A program made the position numbers and the translations under genes. The notes beneath the pieces were generated by a model. The model did not search any database. It saw nothing but the letters and a program-made list of their open reading frames with translations, and was not told where the DNA came from. A stretch of 64,000 nt of DNA, taken from contig JAFGNU010000073.1 in assembly GCA_016926875.1 (NCBI GenBank), forward strand, positions 1-64,000, written 5' to 3'. Shown here in pieces: positions 17,769 through 24,665 of the stretch. Every line of letters begins with the position of its first letter. Positions within the stretch are counted from its first letter, which is position 1. The stretch comes from Anaerolineae bacterium. Its GTDB lineage: Bacteria > Chloroflexota > Anaerolineae > Aggregatilineales > Aggregatilineaceae.

Positions 17769-18431
17769 ATGTCAGATGCAGCAGATAAACCGGTACTCAT
17801 CATCCATGAGGGTGAAAAAGCAGGCCAGCGCTGGACCATCCACGAAGACGAGCTGGTTATCGGGCGCGGGGGCGAATGCGGCCTCGTATTACCGGAGCGG
17901 CAGGTATCGCGCGAGCATATCCGCATCTTCCGCGACGGCGACGCCTACTACCTGGAAGACCTGGACAGCAAAAACGGCACCTGGGTCAATGGCAAGCAAA
18001 TCCAGGCCAGCCAGATACTTTTGCGCGACGGCGACGAGATTCAGATCGCGCTGGCCGTCAAGATCACGTTCGTCGGTTCCGAGGCCACTGCCCCGCTGTT
18101 GATCGATGAACTGCCGGGCACGCTGGGCCGCCTCCAGATCAACCGCGACTCGCGGCGCGTGTTCATTACCGGCATCGAAGTCGATCCGCCGCTCAGCCTG
18201 CCGCAGTACCGCCTGCTCGAACTGCTGTATGACGGGGCGGGCGCGGTCTGCACACGGGACGAGGTGATCGCCACCGTCTGGCCGGACGCCGTCGGGGAAG
18301 GCGTCAGCGAGCAGGCTATCGACGCGCTGGTGCGCCGCCTGCGCGACCGGCTGGCCGAAGTCGACCTGGAGCACCAGTACATTGTGACGGTGCGGGGGCA
18401 CGGCTTCCGCCTTGATAACCCGGTCGACTAG
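17769..18431 (+). CDS. FHA domain fused to OmpR-type winged helix, transcription regulator
   Basis: 220 residues. FHA domain at ~28-100: 'VIGRGGECGLVLPERQVSREHIRIFRD', then 'LEDLDSKNGTWVNGKQI' and 'LRDGDEI', with the phosphothreonine-binding R, S-R-x-H and N-G present. Residues ~125-217 form a Trans_reg_C winged helix: 'LPQYRLLELLYDGAGAVCTRDEVIATVWPDA', recognition helix 'VSEQAIDALVRRLRDRLAE', wing 'YIVTVRGHGFRLDN'. There is no response-regulator receiver domain. Divergent pairing with the kinase suggests that phosphothreonine binding controls DNA binding, an EmbR-like arrangement but with domain order FHA first. AAGGA lies 8 bases before the ATG. Confidence 0.93.
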   Translation: MSDAADKPVLIIHEGEKAGQRWTIHEDELVIGRGGECGLVLPERQVSREHIRIFRDGDAYYLEDLDSKNGTWVNGKQIQASQILLRDGDEIQIALAVKITFVGSEATAPLLIDELPGTLGRLQINRDSRRVFITGIEVDPPLSLPQYRLLELLYDGAGAVCTRDEVIATVWPDAVGEGVSEQAIDALVRRLRDRLAEVDLEHQYIVTVRGHGFRLDNPVD

Positions 18432-18543
18432 ATCGATACCGGTTCATCACGTTCGATTTTGCCAACTCTGGGGATGACAATACCCCGTCCTCGGAGTTGC
18501 GTCTTTTGCGATTGCAATAACTACATCCGAAGGAAGGCACACC

Positions 18544-19665
18544 GTGAGCGCAACGCCGCTGACGTATGCAGAAGTGAATCTGGAACATATCGCGCACAAT
18601 GCGCGCGTTATCAAGCGCCATATCGGGCCATCCGTCGCGCTGATGGCGGTCGTCAAAGCCAACGCTTACGGTCATGGCGCGGTCGAGGTGGCACGTACCG
18701 CGCTGGCGTCCGGCGCGGACTGGCTGGTGGTCGCGCGGATCGAGGAAGGGCTTGAACTGCGAGCCGCTGGCATCACGGCGCCGGTCCTGGTGGCGGGTTA
18801 CACGCCGCCCGATGCCGTCGAAGCCGGGGTCGAACACGACCTGGCGCTGGCGGTCACCGAACCGCCGGTGGCGGAACGCATCTCACGCGCGGCGCAGCGC
18901 CAGGGGAAGACCGCGCGCGTGCATGTCAAGGTGGATTCGGGTATGGGGCGCTACGGGCTGCTGCCGGACGAGGTCGTACCGCTGTTTGATCACCTGGCCT
19001 CCCTGCCCGGCATCACTATCGAAGGCGTTTTCAGCCATCTGGCAGTAGCCGAACTCCCCGACAAGGCGTATACATGGCAGCAGTTCCACACGTTTGAGCG
19101 GGTATTGGAGCAGTTGGACACAGCGGGCTACCGGGTGCCGGTGCGCCACATCGCCAACAGCGCCGGTGCGCTTGATCTTCCGCCCATGCACCTCGACGCC
19201 GTGCGGGTTGGCGTTGCGCTGTACGGACTCCGCCCCTCAGACGAGGTTGAACCGTCCGTGCCCCTGAAACCTGCGCTGGCGTTGAAAAGTCACGTGGTCC
19301 GCGTCAGCACGCTGCCTGCCGGGTCCAGCATCAGCTACGGGCGCACGTATATCACGCCGCGCGAGATGGCGGTTGCCCTGGTGCCGGTCGGCTATGGCGA
19401 CGGGTACCACCGCCTGATTTCCAATCGCGGCGCGGTGTTGATCAACGGCAGGCGCGCGCCGCTGATCGGGCGCGTCTGTATGGACCAGTTTGTCGTGGAC
19501 GTGTCGGCGGCTGGCCGTGTGGCCGTGGGCGACGAGGTGGTGTTGATCGGGAACCAGGGGGAGGCCAGCATCCCGGCTGAAGAAGTCGCGCGCTGGGCCG
19601 ACACCATCAACTACGAGGTCACGACGGCGCTGCTGCCCCGTGTCGCGCGTGTTTTTGTGCCATAA
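18544..19665 (+). CDS. alr: Alanine racemase
   Basis: 373 residues; GTG start at 18544 with GAAGGA about 8 bases before it. PLP enzyme interconverting L- and D-alanine for cell-wall peptide synthesis. Seen: 'MAVVKANAYGHG' (PLP lysine near residue 39), 'VHVKVDSGMGRYG', 'GVFSHLAVAE', 'HIANSAGAL', 'VRVGVALYG', catalytic Tyr in 'SISYGRTY', 'PVGYGDGYHR' and 'GRVCMDQFVVD'. Length and motif spacing are normal. It stands alone between the FHA regulator (same strand, 112 bases before) and the convergent TIR-FGE gene. Confidence 0.97.
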   Translation: MSATPLTYAEVNLEHIAHNARVIKRHIGPSVALMAVVKANAYGHGAVEVARTALASGADWLVVARIEEGLELRAAGITAPVLVAGYTPPDAVEAGVEHDLALAVTEPPVAERISRAAQRQGKTARVHVKVDSGMGRYGLLPDEVVPLFDHLASLPGITIEGVFSHLAVAELPDKAYTWQQFHTFERVLEQLDTAGYRVPVRHIANSAGALDLPPMHLDAVRVGVALYGLRPSDEVEPSVPLKPALALKSHVVRVSTLPAGSSISYGRTYITPREMAVALVPVGYGDGYHRLISNRGAVLINGRRAPLIGRVCMDQFVVDVSAAGRVAVGDEVVLIGNQGEASIPAEEVARWADTINYEVTTALLPRVARVFVP

Positions 19666-19724
19666 GGGGAAACGCTGGCCGTTCCGCTATGACGCCTTTG
19701 TGCTGCCAAAAACCACCAAAATCG

Positions 19725-19781
19725 TTTCGCGCTGCGCGCGAAAGGGGCTGGCGCTACGCGCCTGCTGCTGCGCAGCACCGC
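19725..19781. repeat. Cluster of three perfect palindromes between convergent genes
   Basis: In the 137-base gap between alr and the TIR-FGE gene lie TTTCGCGC-TGC-GCGCGAAA, then GGCGC-TAC-GCGCC, then TGCTGCGCAGCA, almost end to end. None has a T-run, so they are not classical terminators. They resemble the palindromic units that often sit between convergent genes (REP-like), but no second copy was seen in the window. Confidence 0.5.
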
Positions 19782-19802
19782 CCCCCCAGCGATCAGAAAA
19801 AC

Positions 19803-21860
19803 CTATAGAGAAGGGGGACGCACCAACCGAAACCCGAAGTGGTCGTTCCGAGAAGCCGGATGGTAGAGGTCGCGGGACACGCAGCGCGCGAAGTCTCGAT
19901 TGAAGAACCACGCCCCGCCGCGCACCACCCGCGAGGCGTCACTGTCCCCGTCCTCACGCCCATCGTCCGCCCGGTAGGGATACGCCTGGTATAACGTGCT
20001 GGTCCATTCCCACACGTTCCCGCTCATATCCAGCGCCCCCACCCACGACGCGCCCCCTGTCCGCTGTTCCGGGCCAACGGGTGCCGTTCCGCCCTCACAA
20101 CCAGACGTATTTGCCTGTTCACAGGTTGGTGCCTCGTTTCCCCAGGGATACAGCCACCCATCCGGTCCCCGCGCGGCGTACTCCCATTCCGCTTCGGTTG
20201 GCAAACGCCCGCCTACCCACTCACTGTAAGCCCTGGCCCCGTACCACGACACCTCTACCACCGGGTGATCCTCATAGCCTGCGTCCGCTGCCCACGTTCC
20301 CCCCTGCTGGTGAATGCGCACATAGTCGCTGTCAGCCTCGAGCCAAGTTGTTCCGCCTTCCGACTGGTTGCCCTGCGCGTTCAGAAAGGCCGCGTACTGC
20401 GCGTTGGTCACTTCGTACCGGCTGATCCAGAACGGCTCTTCAAAGCACTGCTCATTGTCTTCGACATCTTCGCCCATCTCAAAACAGCCCGCAGGCACCA
20501 GCACCATCTCCACGCCGTCGAATGTCTGCACCACCGGCTCCCAGTCATCGTTGCCCCCCTCGAATGTGCGCGCCCGGTCCAGCGCGGCTTGCCGCGGGTC
20601 GGGGGTTGTGGTGGGCGTGCTGGTGGGAGTAGAAGTATATGTTGAGGTGGCAGTGGCTGTCGCCGTGCTGGTTGGTGTATGCGTGAACGTGGGTGTACTA
20701 CTTGGCGTAGCGGTTGCTGTTAGCGTGGGCGTGGCTGAAGAGGTATTGGTGGGCGTGCTGGTTGGCGTCGGCGTGACCGTCGGCGTGAACGTGGGTGTAT
20801 CGCTGGGCGTGGCAGTAGCGGTCGGTGTGGGTGTGGCTGAAGGCGTATCGCTGGGCGTCGGCGTGAATGTCCACATCGTCGCCGTGAGCGTCTGGAACAC
20901 TACCGCCATCGCAGCATCATAGGTCAGCGTCAGGTTGGGCGTCGGCAGCGGGGTATCCGTCGCCGTTGGCGTATATGAGGGCGTATAGGTCCACAACGCC
21001 GCCGTCGCGCTGGCATCCTGGTCCGCCGCGACTTTGCTGGCCGTTACATCCATCCACACCTGGGTTTCCAGCGGCAAGGTAGGCGTTGGGGTGCTGGTCG
21101 GCGGGGGTGTATCGGACGGGGTGAGCGTCTCGGTCGGGGTATCGGTAGCAGTGGCCGTTGCCGTTTCAGTCAACGTTGGCGTTTCGGTCGGCAGCGGGAT
21201 TTCGGCGGCTTCTTCCGTCCCGGCGGCGGCGACCGCTTTGGTCTGTTCCGGCGTGGTGTCCTCGCCGTCACCATCCCCCAGCACCCCGCTCAACGCGATC
21301 ACTATCGCCGCCAGCGCCAGCAGCGCGATCACCGCGCCAGCTACCCACAGGCCCCTTGCTGACCGTTCGGGCGGCTTATCCGGCACCGGCGGGCGGCTGA
21401 TCGGCTGAGGACTCTGCGGGGGCGGTGGCTTTGGCGGCACTTCGTCCAGCAGCCGGTGGGCCGATGCATACAGCCGCGTGATCGCGCCGGTATCCCGAAC
21501 TCCCCGCGACATATCGACGTAATGCGTGCGCCGCAGCAGCGCGGCCAGATCAGGTGGCACCGGGCCGGGATAGTTGGTTTTGGGACGCACGATCACGGGC
21601 AGCACCTGCTTGTGCAGTCGCAGCGCTTCGCGGTATTCCGACTGGCAGTAGGGCGAGGCCAGCGACTCGTTCGAGATCAGGTAAACGAACAGTTCACAGT
21701 CTGCCACCTGGGCCAGGATCGTCTGCCACCAGTCCACGCCGCCGTGAATATCGTCGTCAAACCAGACGCTGTCCGGCCCATACACGCGGCGCAGCAGCGG
21801 CACCAGCCCATCAATGAACTGGCGGTCTGCCCGGCTGTAGGAAATGAAAATACGCGCCAT
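19803..21860 (-). CDS. TIR domain-TM-Thr/Pro linker-FGE-like protein
   Basis: Start at ATG 21858-21860 ('[15 protein letters not shown]'), 685 residues; the ORF track's start adds 32 unlikely residues. Order: TIR domain (~3-115) with 'FISYSRAD', '[13 protein letters not shown]' and '[17 protein letters not shown]', where Glu75 matches the NAD-cleaving glutamate of TIR NADases; Pro-rich stretch; one membrane helix (~171-192); Thr/Pro/Ser-rich linker (~220-420); FGE-sulfatase/SUMF1-like domain (~445-685): '[12 protein letters not shown]', '[23 protein letters not shown]', '[11 protein letters not shown]', '[13 protein letters not shown]'. The two catalytic Cys of true FGE are replaced (Phe, Ala), so the domain probably binds rather than oxidises. 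TIR would be inside, FGE outside. A possible signalling or defence protein; see findings. Confidence 0.92.
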   Translation of the reverse strand: MARIFISYSRADRQFIDGLVPLLRRVYGPDSVWFDDDIHGGVDWWQTILAQVADCELFVYLISNESLASPYCQSEYREALRLHKQVLPVIVRPKTNYPGPVPPDLAALLRRTHYVDMSRGVRDTGAITRLYASAHRLLDEVPPKPPPPQSPQPISRPPVPDKPPERSARGLWVAGAVIALLALAAIVIALSGVLGDGDGEDTTPEQTKAVAAAGTEEAAEIPLPTETPTLTETATATATDTPTETLTPSDTPPPTSTPTPTLPLETQVWMDVTASKVAADQDASATAALWTYTPSYTPTATDTPLPTPNLTLTYDAAMAVVFQTLTATMWTFTPTPSDTPSATPTPTATATPSDTPTFTPTVTPTPTSTPTNTSSATPTLTATATPSSTPTFTHTPTSTATATATSTYTSTPTSTPTTTPDPRQAALDRARTFEGGNDDWEPVVQTFDGVEMVLVPAGCFEMGEDVEDNEQCFEEPFWISRYEVTNAQYAAFLNAQGNQSEGGTTWLEADSDYVRIHQQGGTWAADAGYEDHPVVEVSWYGARAYSEWVGGRLPTEAEWEYAARGPDGWLYPWGNEAPTCEQANTSGCEGGTAPVGPEQRTGGASWVGALDMSGNVWEWTSTLYQAYPYRADDGREDGDSDASRVVRGGAWFFNRDFARCVSRDLYHPASRNDHFGFRLVRPPSL
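20601..20873 (-). repeat. Low-complexity Thr/Pro codon repeat inside the TIR-FGE gene
   Basis: About 90 codons reading T, P, S, A in patterns such as 'TPTPTAT' and 'TSTPTSTP'. The DNA is GT-rich on the plus strand and imperfectly periodic, so slippage length change is possible. It encodes the extended linker between membrane helix and FGE domain; it is not a CRISPR or minisatellite array. Confidence 0.8.
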
Positions 21861-21882
21861 GATAGCCCCCTGAACCAGCGTG

Positions 21883-21896
21883 CGGACACCTGTCCG
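21883..21896. promoter_or_regulatory. Operator-like inverted repeat at the TIR-FGE promoter
   Basis: CGGACA-CC-TGTCCG, a 14-bp perfect dyad centred at about the predicted transcription start of the TIR-FGE gene and 23 bases before its ATG. Its position would let a bound dimer block initiation. The binding protein is unknown. Confidence 0.4.
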
Positions 21897-21898
21897 GT

Positions 21899-21927
21899 AG
21901 TATATATCGCGCCCGATTTGCCGCCAA
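21899..21927 (-). promoter_or_regulatory. Promoter of the TIR-FGE gene
   Basis: TTGGCG, 17 bases, TATACT on the minus strand; predicted start near 21892, about 32 bases before the ATG at 21860. It lies after the stop of the relic ORF, so the full-length gene has its own promoter. Confidence 0.5.
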
Positions 21928-21964
21928 GCAACACAACAACACCGCCCCCACGGCAATCAGCGCT

Positions 21965-22126
21965 TCAGGGAGAAAGGGGCCGCACTATTCGGAATCCAAT
22001 GAGGTTGACCTGGTCCCCCGGAAGGCCGTAGTAGCGATACACGGCGCGCACAAAATACTGGCTGAGGTGCCACGCCCCACCGCGCAGCACCCGCACCCCG
22101 TCCGCGTAACTGATGAATATCTTCAT
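21965..22126 (-). pseudogene. Internally deleted relic of a second TIR-FGE gene
   Basis: A 53-codon reading frame too short for the track. It starts 'MKIFISYA', matching the first residues of the neighbouring TIR domain ('ARIFISYS'), and then passes in frame into 'DGVRVLRGGAWHLSQYF' and ends 'IGFRIVRPLSP', matching the last ~45 residues of the FGE domain ('[16 protein letters not shown]' ... '[11 protein letters not shown]'). About 630 residues are missing between the two ends. It lies upstream of the intact gene on the same strand, as expected of a tandem copy. The ribosome site is weak. Whether the short peptide is made is unknown; a decayed paralogue is the simplest reading. Confidence 0.85.
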
Positions 22127-22210
22127 GGTGTCAGGTCACTTTGTAGCAGGTACTGCCCCTATTATTAACGGAGCCGCCGCATCAAGCAACCGCAAACCGT
22201 GAACTGCATC

Positions 22211-22247
22211 AAAAAACGCCCCCGCCGCATTGTGTGCAGCCGGGGCG
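22211..22247 (-). terminator. Intrinsic terminator after the deaminase-CYTH gene
   Basis: On the minus strand CGCCCC...GGGGCG stem (with inner GC pairs) followed by six T, 46 bases after the stop of the 22293-24272 gene. Confidence 0.75.
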
Positions 22248-22292
22248 CCACTCCATATGACATTAAGAACCCGCGCTAAGCCAGCAGCGCGC

Positions 22293-24272
22293 TCAGCACA
22301 GGTCGACGTACTCCATGCGCACGCGGTCCGCCTGCTCGATAGCCAGGATGTCGTTCAGGATTTCGGTGGTCAGCGCGGCTTTAAACTCCGCGTCTTTTTG
22401 CGACCACGTGCGCGACTTGATCTCGATATAACGCGCCTCGACCTGTGGTTCCACGATCCGGTCCAGGTTCGCATAAAACAACACGCCCTTATACAGGATA
22501 TGCCAGCGCAGCCGGTCCTTTTGCACTTCACATTCCCGCCGGGCCTGGAAATATTCGCGGTAAAAGCGCAGCGGGCGGTCGGCGGGCGCGATAAAGCGCG
22601 AACGCGACAGCAGCACCGCCTCGTCAAACTCGCGCTCTTTTTCGGGGATGGTGTACGTCAGCCGGGTGCGCACGCTGACCAGTTGACCGTCTTCGCTGAC
22701 CAAGTCATCCTCGCGGTAGCGAACGCGCCCCTGCTGCTCGTCCTCGAACAGGAAATAGGTGTCGTACTGCCGGTAATGCTTGTGCCGCACGATCTCCACG
22801 CTCGGATGGTCCAGCAGGCGCCGGATCAGGTCTTCGCCGTCGCCGTTGATCCGCGCCTTGACCTGAATCTCAAAGCTCTCTTCCTGCTCCAGGCCGCCAA
22901 TCGCCACCAGCTTATTCAGTACGTTGCCCTCGCGCGCAATCAGGAAGGCGTCGATCCGGCGTGCATAGTCTGCCGCCTCCCGCCGAATCTGGTCCGCGTC
23001 CAGCGTCAGCAGGGACCGGTCACGCATCAACCACTGGCCGTTGACCATCACGTGCTGCACGTCCGATGCCTGGCTGGCATACACCACCTGTGAATAAGCG
23101 CTGTTCGGATCGCGCTCAAACTTCGGCGCGTTGTGCAGCGGGTCGCGGTCCAGCACGATCAGATCAGCCCGCTTGCCCACGTCCAGGCTGCCGGTGATAT
23201 CGCCCAGGTGCATCGCCTCTGCGCCCCAGCGGGTTGCCATCAGCAGCGCATCTTTGGCGGGCAGCACCATCGGGTCGTAAGTTGCACCCTTGATCAGCAG
23301 CGCCGCCAGCCGCATCTCCTCGAACATATCCAGGTCATTGTTACTGGCCGGGCCGTCCGTGCCGACGCTCAGCCGGACACCGCGTTCCAACATCTCCTTG
23401 ATCGGCGCAATGCCGCTGGCCAGCTTCAGGTTGCTGGTGGGATTATGCGCCACCGCTACCCGGTGCTTCGCCAGCGCGATGATCTCCTCCGAATCGATGT
23501 GCACACAGTGCGCCGCGATCGTCTTGGCCCGGAAGACGCCCAGGTCTGCCACGCGATGCACCACGCGCTTCTGGTATTTCTCCCAGCTTTCATCCGCTTC
23601 CAGGCGCGTTTCGGAGATGTGAATCTGGAGCGGCACATCAAACTCAACCGCCAGATCGGCGCACGCCTGCAAAATCTCGTCCGTGCAGGTATACGGCGCG
23701 TGCGGCGCCACCGACGGCACGATCAGCGGGTGATCTTTCCACTCCTCGATAAAGCGGCGTGTATAGGCCAGGCTGTCTTCGTAGCTGTCCGCGTCCGGCG
23801 ATGGGAACTTGAGCACCGTTTGCCCGCACACGGCCCGCAGCCCGGCCTCGGCAATCGCGGCGGCGACATCGGCCTCATAGTAGTACATATCCACCGCCAG
23901 CGTCGTCCCGCCCCGGATCATTTCGGCGCAGGCCAATTGAGTCCCCAAGCGGCAGTACTCCGGGCTGACGAATTCGCGCTCGGTCGGCATCATGTAGCCC
24001 ATCAGCCACACGTCCAGCCGCAGGTCATCCGCCATCCCGCGCAGCAGCGTCATCGCCATGTGGGTATGCGTGTTTACCAGGCCCGGCAGCACAAACTGGT
24101 CCCGGCAGTCGATCACCTCGTCCGCCTCGTATTCGGCCCGGATGACCTCGGCGGGACCAACCGCCGCGATGCTGTCTCCCTGGATCGCAACCGCGCCGTC
24201 CGGGAACCGGTCCAGCGCCTTGTTCATTGTCAGAACCATACCACCAACAAGCAGCGTATCGACTTTCTTCAT
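22293..24272 (-). CDS. MtaD-type amidohydrolase (SAH/MTA deaminase-like) fused to a CYTH domain
   Basis: 659 residues; GGAAG precedes the ATG by about 9 bases. Residues 1-~445 are a complete amidohydrolase: metal site 'LVNTHTHMAMTLLRGMADDL' (His69, His71), 'APHAPYTCTDE', 'LQIHISETRLE', 'IAAHCVHID', 'AHNPTSNLKLASG', 'VGTDGPASNNDLDMF' and closing 'KRADLIVLD'. These match S-adenosylhomocysteine/5'-methylthioadenosine deaminases. From ~465 a second domain begins with 'ESFEIQVKARI', continues 'QYDTYFLFED', 'VRYRED', 'VRTRLTYT', and ends 'EARYIEIKSRTW': the CYTH (class IV cyclase/triphosphatase) pattern, with the second Glu of ExExK changed to Gln. Normal MtaD is ~430 residues, so this is a true fusion. 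Confidence 0.9.
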   Translation of the reverse strand: MKKVDTLLVGGMVLTMNKALDRFPDGAVAIQGDSIAAVGPAEVIRAEYEADEVIDCRDQFVLPGLVNTHTHMAMTLLRGMADDLRLDVWLMGYMMPTEREFVSPEYCRLGTQLACAEMIRGGTTLAVDMYYYEADVAAAIAEAGLRAVCGQTVLKFPSPDADSYEDSLAYTRRFIEEWKDHPLIVPSVAPHAPYTCTDEILQACADLAVEFDVPLQIHISETRLEADESWEKYQKRVVHRVADLGVFRAKTIAAHCVHIDSEEIIALAKHRVAVAHNPTSNLKLASGIAPIKEMLERGVRLSVGTDGPASNNDLDMFEEMRLAALLIKGATYDPMVLPAKDALLMATRWGAEAMHLGDITGSLDVGKRADLIVLDRDPLHNAPKFERDPNSAYSQVVYASQASDVQHVMVNGQWLMRDRSLLTLDADQIRREAADYARRIDAFLIAREGNVLNKLVAIGGLEQEESFEIQVKARINGDGEDLIRRLLDHPSVEIVRHKHYRQYDTYFLFEDEQQGRVRYREDDLVSEDGQLVSVRTRLTYTIPEKEREFDEAVLLSRSRFIAPADRPLRFYREYFQARRECEVQKDRLRWHILYKGVLFYANLDRIVEPQVEARYIEIKSRTWSQKDAEFKAALTTEILNDILAIEQADRVRMEYVDLC

Positions 24273-24488
24273 AAGTATCTTCCTTCCCTATGTAAAATTC
24301 CGCGTATTATAGCGTATTCCCTACCGGACGGTAGCCGCCGATCACCGCGTCCCCACACGACCGCGATGCTATCCGCCGCACCCAGATCGCCAGCTTGTTT
24401 TTCTGATTGTCGGTGCACCGCCGCCAATTGCCAACATCGCCGGGCTGGCAAGAACCCGCAGGCTGCGTACAATCATACACAAACCAGA

Positions 24489-24525
24489 GCCATTAGCCGT
24501 TAGCTTTTGGCGATTAGCAGGCAGC
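24489..24525 (+). repeat. Heptamer-unit repeat array, copy A1
   Basis: Reads as consecutive 7-base units of form NNTTRGC: CATTAGC, CGTTAGC, TTTTGGC, GATTAGC. The same unit style occurs at 24576-24616 (inverted), 37747-37788 and 43132-43174. Confidence 0.75.
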
Positions 24526-24551
24526 AACCGGTTATTCCGTCCACTGCTGCC
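24520..24551. repeat. Hairpin between the two heptamer arrays
   Basis: GGCAGCA and its exact complement TGCTGCC are 18 bases apart and lie at the centre of the two inverted arrays, so the whole 24489-24616 segment is a large imperfect palindrome. Confidence 0.55.
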
Positions 24552-24575
24552 AGGCAATAACCAAAGCGCTCACCT

Positions 24576-24616
24576 GGCTTTTGCTAACCACCAATCGCTA
24601 ATTGCTAATAGCTGGC
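24576..24616 (-). repeat. Heptamer-unit repeat array, copy A2 (inverted)
   Basis: On the minus strand: TATTAGC, AATTAGC, GATTGGT, GGTTAGC, then AAAAGCC. Aligned unit by unit with A1 in opposite orientation. Confidence 0.75.
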
Positions 24617-24665
24617 TGTTTGATCGGTTACAAATCATACGAAAGACAGCGAGGCAACCTGTGCC

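Larger units (their letters stand above)
24273..24665. other. 393-base intergenic region holding two inverted repeat arrays
   Basis: Between divergent genes. The left part (to ~24480) shows no gene or clear promoter. The right part holds the two heptamer arrays and the hairpin listed separately. No ORF with a ribosome site was found. Confidence 0.6.

Noticed and set aside
20601-20873. Possible CRISPR or minisatellite array
   Set aside because: The periodic look comes from Thr/Pro codons of the linker in the TIR-FGE gene; there are no constant-length direct repeats with unique spacers.
19803-22126. Diversity-generating retroelement using the FGE domain as variable protein
   Set aside because: FGE folds are frequent targets of such elements, but no reverse transcriptase, accessory gene or template repeat with A-to-N differences was found; the relic and the full gene differ at all base types.
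23133-24503. 456-residue plus-strand ORF
   Set aside because: Antisense to the well-supported deaminase-CYTH gene; composition (His/Arg/Gln-rich) is that of a shadow.
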